From an uncultured Lentisphaerota bacterium (GTDB lineage Bacteria; Verrucomicrobiota; Kiritimatiellia; CAIQIC01): a stretch of DNA of 64,000 nucleotides. Within the stretch, counting starts at the first letter, position 1. Each line of letters opens with the position of its first letter. A program made the translations under genes and the position numbers. The notes under the pieces are model-generated. The model searched no databases and had not been told where the DNA came from. It saw nothing but the letters and a program-made list of their open reading frames with translations. Positions 59,328 through 64,000 of the stretch are shown in pieces. Location of the stretch: the NCBI GenBank assembly GCA_903896925.1, contig CAITZM010000115.1, positions 105,663-169,662 of the forward strand. The letters run 5' to 3'.

Positions 59328-59966
59328 ATGCCGCTCATGGGTTGGATTATCTTGGTGATGGTCTTGGTGACCGGCGCGTGGCTATGTGCGGGTGCGATGA
59401 GCAGTCGTCCCGCCGGCGGCGCGGACTCCAACCAACCCGCCGTCACCAACGCAAGGAGTCGCGACATGAAAGCACTGAGCCGCCAGCAGCTTCAGAAAAT
59501 GCTCCAGCGCATCGCCACCGCCAAGCCACCCGCACCCAAGATGGGCGCCATGTGTTACGCTCCGCTCCCGCCGGCACAAAAGCTGGAATATGCCTGCCCC
59601 ACGTGCGGTGAAAAAACGATCTACACTCAACCCCAAGCGTTCAACCTGGGCAGGGAACTGCAGACCAGCCGGCAGTTGATGAAGGAACTCGCCGCCAGCA
59701 CCGGCACGGCGGTGGCACTCGATGAATCCGCCTTTTGCCGCAAATGCCAACCCGACTCCAAATGGCCAGCGCTAAAGCTGGTGCTGCGCTTTGACGACGG
59801 CACAACCCGCACGCTGGAGCGGGTGACGGACGAGCAAGTGCGCTTGCTGCGCGACTTCTTTGCCGGCAAGCTCTCGATCACAGCAAGCAACGACGGCGAA
59901 CTGCCGCTGAAGGAACGGCTCGGCGAACTGGAGCGCTTGCTGGGAGAGAAAGCGGGCGGACCTTGA
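59328..59966 (+). CDS. Membrane-anchored cysteine-rich protein, paralogue 2
   Basis: 212 aa, same plan as paralogue 1: membrane helix (WIILVMVLVTGAWLCAG), LSRQQLQKMLQRIATA, PKMGAMCY, CPTCGEKT, LDESAFCRKCQP, LRFDDGTTRTLER and EQVRLLRDFFAGKL. AAGGAG stands before the ATG, 3 nt after the preceding stop. Its own stop overlaps the TTG start of the radical SAM gene (TTGA at 59963-59966), so the enzyme and this protein are made together. Confidence 0.75.
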   Translation: MPLMGWIILVMVLVTGAWLCAGAMSSRPAGGADSNQPAVTNARSRDMKALSRQQLQKMLQRIATAKPPAPKMGAMCYAPLPPAQKLEYACPTCGEKTIYTQPQAFNLGRELQTSRQLMKELAASTGTAVALDESAFCRKCQPDSKWPALKLVLRFDDGTTRTLERVTDEQVRLLRDFFAGKLSITASNDGELPLKERLGELERLLGEKAGGP

Positions 59967-61057
59967 CCGCCGCCGGTTCCTTGGAGTCGTGCCTCGCGCC
60001 CTCGTTCCTGCCGACGACGGCGGTGCTGGAGATGACGTACCGCTGCAACCACACCTGCTTGTTCTGTTCCTGTCCGTGGGAAAATCCCGACGGCCGTTTT
60101 GCGCGCGGCACGGAGATGAGCACCGCCGAATGGAAGGAGACCATCGCGCAACTGTGCACGATGGGCGTGACGAACCTGGCCTTCACGGGCGGCGAGCCGC
60201 TGCTGCGCGATGACCTGCTCGACATCATGGCCTTCGCCGCCGGCTGCGAAACCGAACACATCGAGACCCAGGATGAGAAACTCGTGCACCGCCGCACCCC
60301 ACCCCAGCTCTTCCTGCTCTCCAACGGCCGCCTGCTCGACGATGCCGTGCTGGATTTTTGTCACCGGTACAGCATCCAGTTGAGCCTGAGCCTGCCGGGG
60401 CTGGAAAAGTTCCCCCGGCTCACCGGCGGTTTCGACCCTGACCATGTGCTGGAGCAGTTTGCGCGCGCCCAGCGGAAGCAGGTGAAAACCGTCGTCGGCA
60501 TCACGGTGACGAAGTGGAACCTGCCCGAACTCTATGAGACCATCTCCGCCGCCTTCCTCGCGGGCGCGGACCAGTTGCTGCTGAACCGCTTCCTGCCCGG
60601 CGGGCGCGGGCTCGCTCATGCGGCCGAGTTGGCGCTGACGATGGACGAAACGCGCCAGATGGCCACGGTCGCCGAGGAGGCGCTGACCGACGCCGGGCGC
60701 TACGGCAGCATCGGGACCGAGCTGCCCAAGTGCCTGCTGCAGCCCGCACAGTTCCAGCGCCTCACCATCGGGACGCGCTGCGCCGCCGCGCAAAGCTTCT
60801 TCGCCATCAGCCCCGCCGGCTTCGTCCGCGTCTGCAACCATTCGCCGGTCCAGCTCAACCACGTCCGCGACATCGCCGCCGTCAAGACGCATCCCTACTG
60901 GAAAAAATTCGCGCTGAAGGATTATCTGCCCGCGCCCTGCGCCGGCTGCCGCGAGTGCGGCGACTGCGACGCCGGCTGCCGCGAGGTGGCGCACATCACC
61001 GCCGGCGCGCCCGACGCCCTCGAGCCGGGCCTGATGGTGCAACCGTTCGCCGGGTGA
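59963..61057 (+). CDS. Radical SAM enzyme with SPASM-type auxiliary cluster domain
   Basis: 364 aa. The SAM-cluster motif is CNHTCLFCSCPW (CxxxCxxC) near residues 28-39, with TGGEPLLRDD (GGE motif) near 78 and SNGR. The C-terminal part has the SPASM layout: RCAAAQSF, SPAGFVRVCNHSP, then CAGCRECGDCDAGC with auxiliary Fe-S ligands. SPASM enzymes usually act on peptides or proteins (PqqE, anSME, sactionine synthases). The direct coupling to a family of cysteine proteins points to them as substrate or partner. The start is a TTG overlapping the previous stop; a TTG 18 nt further in is an alternative. Confidence 0.85.
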   Translation: MTAAGSLESCLAPSFLPTTAVLEMTYRCNHTCLFCSCPWENPDGRFARGTEMSTAEWKETIAQLCTMGVTNLAFTGGEPLLRDDLLDIMAFAAGCETEHIETQDEKLVHRRTPPQLFLLSNGRLLDDAVLDFCHRYSIQLSLSLPGLEKFPRLTGGFDPDHVLEQFARAQRKQVKTVVGITVTKWNLPELYETISAAFLAGADQLLLNRFLPGGRGLAHAAELALTMDETRQMATVAEEALTDAGRYGSIGTELPKCLLQPAQFQRLTIGTRCAAAQSFFAISPAGFVRVCNHSPVQLNHVRDIAAVKTHPYWKKFALKDYLPAPCAGCRECGDCDAGCREVAHITAGAPDALEPGLMVQPFAG

Positions 61058-61106
61058 ATATCATGTATCCCTTCTCATCGTCCTCGACTCTCACAGGAGC
61101 AACATC

Positions 61107-61730
61107 ATGCCCACACCCATCTGGCTGCTGCTGATCGTCGCCGTGCTCGCCCTGTGTAGCTGGGCCTGCGCCGGCGCCGCGCGCCCGGCCGGTTCCAACT
61201 CGAACGTAACGACGACCGTGAGCGCGCGCCAGGTCAAGGGGCTGAACCGCGCGCAGATCAAGAGCATGCTCCAGCGCATCGCCACCGCGCCGGCACCCCA
61301 GCCCGTCATGGGCGCGATGTGCTACAAGCCCGCCGCGCCGCCCAAGGTCGCCGAGTACATCTGTCCGGCGTGCGGCGAGAAGACCGCGTTTGCAGAGGGG
61401 AGCGCGCGATTCATCCCATGGGAACTGACCCGCTGCCGCAATTTGCTGAAGGAAATCCAGCAGACATCCGGCAACGCCGTGGCGCTTGACGAATCCGCCC
61501 TCTGTCGTAAATGCCAGCCCAACAGCAAAGCACCGGAACTCACGCTGGTCATCCATTTCGACGATGGCACGGCCCGCCGCATGGCGCCCATCAGCGCCGA
61601 ACAAGTGCGTCTCCTGCGCGACTTCCTTGGCGGCAAACTCGCGGTCAAGGAGTCCAACGACGGCGAAGCTCCCCTAAAAGCGCGTTTGCCGGAGTTGGAA
61701 AAGTTGCTCGGTGAAACGCCCGCCCAGTGA
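61107..61730 (+). CDS. Membrane-anchored cysteine-rich protein, paralogue 3
   Basis: 207 aa. Membrane helix (about 5-22), LNRAQIKSMLQRIATA, PVMGAMCY, CPACGEKT, VALDESALCRKCQP, FDDGTARR, EQVRLLRDFLGGKL and a final LPELEKLLGE. It is more divergent than paralogues 1 and 2 and lies 49 nt beyond the radical SAM gene, with AGGAG upstream. The strict conservation of GAMCY, both CxxC pairs and LDES between all three marks the functional core. Confidence 0.75.
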   Translation: MPTPIWLLLIVAVLALCSWACAGAARPAGSNSNVTTTVSARQVKGLNRAQIKSMLQRIATAPAPQPVMGAMCYKPAAPPKVAEYICPACGEKTAFAEGSARFIPWELTRCRNLLKEIQQTSGNAVALDESALCRKCQPNSKAPELTLVIHFDDGTARRMAPISAEQVRLLRDFLGGKLAVKESNDGEAPLKARLPELEKLLGETPAQ

Positions 61731-62128
61731 CGGGCGCGAAGTTTTCAAGACCCTTGGCCGCCGCCCGACACCTCGGATACCGAGGCATCGAGGACGCTGC
61801 CCACAACACGCGCCATGGGCCGGCCTCGTGCCTCCTGATTACCGCAGTTGGCTGTGTGGTTGGTTCGGAGTGGCGGCACTCCTGCCAAGCGCCGAAGTAC
61901 ATCATAGTGCCGGTCGCATCCTGCAGCCACCGCCGGTGCCTACGCTGATGGAAAGCCGCGTCCACTTTCGGTTTTCAAGTGTATCTGAAGTTTCTCGGCA
62001 CGTTTCAACCCCACACCTGCCCAAGTGTGGGATCGGCTTGGAATGGTCCCGCTGCCCTGCGGCGTGACAACCGGTGCGCCCGACGAAATGCTTTGCGCTG
62101 CGGGGCGCGCTCCTGCTATGGGAAACCG
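61731..62128. other. Interval between the two radical SAM units
   Basis: No credible gene. Contains a half copy of the GGCGGCACTCCTGCC repeat (61867-61880) and a hairpin CCCACAC/GTGTGGG near 62010-62030 similar to the one at 29903-29928. It ends in the promoter at 62093-62122. Confidence 0.45.
62093..62122 (+). promoter_or_regulatory. Leaderless promoter of second radical SAM gene
   Basis: TTGCGC (62093-62098), an 18-bp spacer and TATGGG (62117-62122, preceded by TGC), then exactly 6 nt to the ATG at 62129. Confidence 0.5.
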
Positions 62129-63787
62129 ATGCGGATCACCTACCTGCAGTTGCCGCGGCTCGATAACTCCGCGCGCGGACGCACCGAGAACGTGCCGCTC
62201 GCAGGGGTCTACCTCCAGCACGCATTGCGCCGCGCGGGCCTGCCGGCGGAGCCGCAGTTCATCGCCGACGAAAGGAGCGACGACGCCCTGCTCGCCGCGC
62301 TCGTCGAGCAGCGGCCCGACGCGATCGCCGCCACGCTCTACCTGTGGAATGTCGAGCGCACCCTGCACGTGCTGCGGCGGGCGCGGGCACTCCTGCCGTC
62401 GGTCCGCCTCTTCGGCGGCGGCCCCGAGGTCGCACAGGACCATCCGTTCCTCTTCCGGGCCGGAGTGTTCGATGCGCTCGTCGCGGGCGAAGGCGAGGCG
62501 GTCTTCCCGGAACTGCTCCGTGATCGCGCCGCTTTCGCGAATGTCGCGCGCCGCGTCGGCCGGGGCTATGCCTGGGGCGACCGACCAGCGCCCGCTGCAA
62601 CACTGGCGGAGATGCTGCCGCCGGCCGACGACGCCGGCCTGCGCCCGGACGCCCAGGGGATGGCCTACCTGGAGACCGGGCGCGGTTGCCCGCTGCACTG
62701 CGCCTACTGCCGCTACCCGTCGCTGCGGACGCGGATGAGCTTCCTCTCCGCGGCGGAGGCGCTGGCCCGTGTGCGCTTGCTGCGCCGGCGCGGCGCCCGC
62801 GAGATCCGCTTCATCGATCCGACCCTCAACGCCAACCCGCAGTTCGATGCGCTGCTGCGCGGCCTGGCCCGGTTGAACCGGAGCGGCCGGCTGAAATTCT
62901 TCGGCGAGCTACAGGCGGAGCGCCTGAGCGCGGAGCAGATCGCGCGGCTCCCGCGCGCCGGCTTCGCCGAGATCGAGGCGGGCGTGCAGAGCCGCGACCC
63001 GCTCGTGCTGCGCGCCGTCCACCGGCCGGAGCGTCTCGCCCCGCTGGAGCGGAACATCGCGGCGCTTTTGCGAGCCGGCGTGCGGGTGACGATCGACCTG
63101 ATGTACGGCCTGCCCGGCCAGCGCGTCGCGGAAGTGCGCCACTCGCTGCGCTGGGCCTGGGGCCGGCGCGGCGCCTACGTCCAATGTCTGCAGACCCTGC
63201 TGCTGCCCGGCACGGAACTGCGCGCGCGCCGGCGCGTGCTCGGACTGCGGGCCGACGCGCGCCCGCCGTACGGCATGCACTCCACGCCCACGATGAGCGC
63301 GGCCGACATCCGCGCGCTCGAAGCGACCATCTACCGCAAGGAGGCGCCGGACTGCCCCACCCGCCGCTTCGTCGGACCAAGCCTGCCGGATTTATTTTGC
63401 GAGCGGAACGTGGTCGACCTGCAGCAGGCGGGCGCCACCTGGCCCCGGCCGCGCACGGCGCGCAGCGCGCTGGTTTTCCGCGGCGACGATTTGTGGGCGG
63501 CGCGCGCGCGGATCATCCGGAGCGTGCGCCAGGCCCTGCGCGCGGAACCGCACGCGCTGTGGCAGTTCGTGCTCGAGCCCCGGGCGGAGGAACCGCTGGA
63601 TCTGCTCGACGCGCTGATCGCGGAGATCCGGCGCCACCCCTCGCGCTGGCAGGACCGCCTCGCGACCGTCGCCGCAACCGGAAAAATCGCCTCGCGGCGC
63701 GTCTTTATCCGCCTGCGCCGCAGCGGTCACTATGGCCGCATCTGGCGCGCCGCCGCCGAGGATCTGCTCTCGAGCGTATTTTACTGA
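62129..63787 (+). CDS. B12-binding-type radical SAM protein
   Basis: 552 aa. Residues 1-140 fit a cobalamin-binding domain (MRITYLQLPRLD, VRLFGGGPEVAQ, ALVAGEGEAVFPEL). The radical SAM domain starts near 185 with YLETGRGCPLHCAYCRYPS (CxxxCxxC), then FIDPTLNAN, AEIEAGVQS and TIDLMYGLPGQ. The last 150 residues form a domain of unknown role resembling DUF4080. The substrate is unknown. The protein differs in layout from the SPASM enzyme upstream and is transcribed from its own promoter, so a shared pathway is not implied. Confidence 0.82.
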   Translation: MRITYLQLPRLDNSARGRTENVPLAGVYLQHALRRAGLPAEPQFIADERSDDALLAALVEQRPDAIAATLYLWNVERTLHVLRRARALLPSVRLFGGGPEVAQDHPFLFRAGVFDALVAGEGEAVFPELLRDRAAFANVARRVGRGYAWGDRPAPAATLAEMLPPADDAGLRPDAQGMAYLETGRGCPLHCAYCRYPSLRTRMSFLSAAEALARVRLLRRRGAREIRFIDPTLNANPQFDALLRGLARLNRSGRLKFFGELQAERLSAEQIARLPRAGFAEIEAGVQSRDPLVLRAVHRPERLAPLERNIAALLRAGVRVTIDLMYGLPGQRVAEVRHSLRWAWGRRGAYVQCLQTLLLPGTELRARRRVLGLRADARPPYGMHSTPTMSAADIRALEATIYRKEAPDCPTRRFVGPSLPDLFCERNVVDLQQAGATWPRPRTARSALVFRGDDLWAARARIIRSVRQALRAEPHALWQFVLEPRAEEPLDLLDALIAEIRRHPSRWQDRLATVAATGKIASRRVFIRLRRSGHYGRIWRAAAEDLLSSVFY

Positions 63788-64000
63788 CCTCCAGGGCAGA
63801 CTTCGATGTTCGATGTTCAGTGTTCGATGTTCATTCGGCATCACCTCCGCTAGGAACCCGCAGCGAAATATTTGTGAGCTGAAAGCCCCGCCCGCAAAGA
63901 CAATTCGGCAAGAGCAACCAAAAGCAGCCTCACCCAAGAGGCAAACACCACCCATGCCAGACGCCTCTCCTGCGGCGGCAGGCATGCCGCCGCTCCCAGC
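63788..64000. other. Terminal interval with direct repeats
   Basis: Begins with repeated GTTCGAT words (63811-63833), ends with a relative of the GGCGGCACTCCTGCCGCC repeat (63973-63990). No gene is seen before the window ends. Confidence 0.45.

Overview
The window is GC-rich bacterial chromosome (about two thirds G+C by eye), densely coded on both strands. I see no rRNA, tRNA, CRISPR array, prophage or transposase. RNase HIII, a PaaX-like regulator, BNR and GH5-like secreted hydrolases, a TIGR03663-type membrane protein and a high load of short palindromic repeats suggest a free-living member of the PVC superphylum (Kiritimatiellota/Lentisphaerota-like). That placement is an inference; no phylogenetic marker was compared.

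Layout: 0-1.6 kb phoH-ybeY. 1.6-8 kb (minus) exopolysaccharide export operon: O-antigen-ligase-like protein, secreted protein, outer-membrane barrel, Wzc-type tyrosine kinase, Wza-type lipoprotein. 8-16 kb murJ, a BNR sialidase-like protein, a remnant of a glutamine amidotransferase, a clan GH-A glycosidase, a Tat-exported sugar isomerase-like protein and an alpha/beta hydrolase. 16-19 kb dapA, a PAP2 phosphatase and decayed dapA pieces. 19-20.5 kb lower-GC island with an XRE-YaaW fusion and a ribbon-helix-helix protein. 20.6-34.7 kb a repeat-riddled radical SAM gene, bioA, PaaX-like regulator, rnhC-FAH pair, an esterase-SGNH fusion, Spy-like protein, lgt, rluD, family-4 uracil-DNA glycosylase, DJ-1 and HU. 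34.7-44 kb secretin-like protein, recN, TIGR03663 protein, apbE, a methyltransferase and an ECF sigma/membrane protein/Spy-like trio. 44-53 kb a sugar-modification locus with its own two-component system. 53-64 kb zinc-ribbon/LemA/HtpX cluster, pyrC, a SPASM radical SAM enzyme flanked by three paralogous membrane-anchored cysteine proteins, and a second B12-type radical SAM gene.

Most unusual: (1) a NarL-type receiver domain fused directly to a polyprenyl-phosphate GT2 glycosyltransferase, next to a paralogous response regulator and a CHASE3 kinase; (2) the SPASM enzyme with its family of cysteine-rich membrane proteins, including a tail fragment of a fourth copy; (3) a palindromic element of about 74 bp carried inside two unrelated genes, always in the same reading frame; (4) CCAAG(C/G)CTTGG boxes spaced 31-32 bp at four loci; (5) eight genes whose -10 hexamer ends exactly 6 nt before the start codon, which predicts leaderless mRNAs; (6) an HTH-YaaW fusion.
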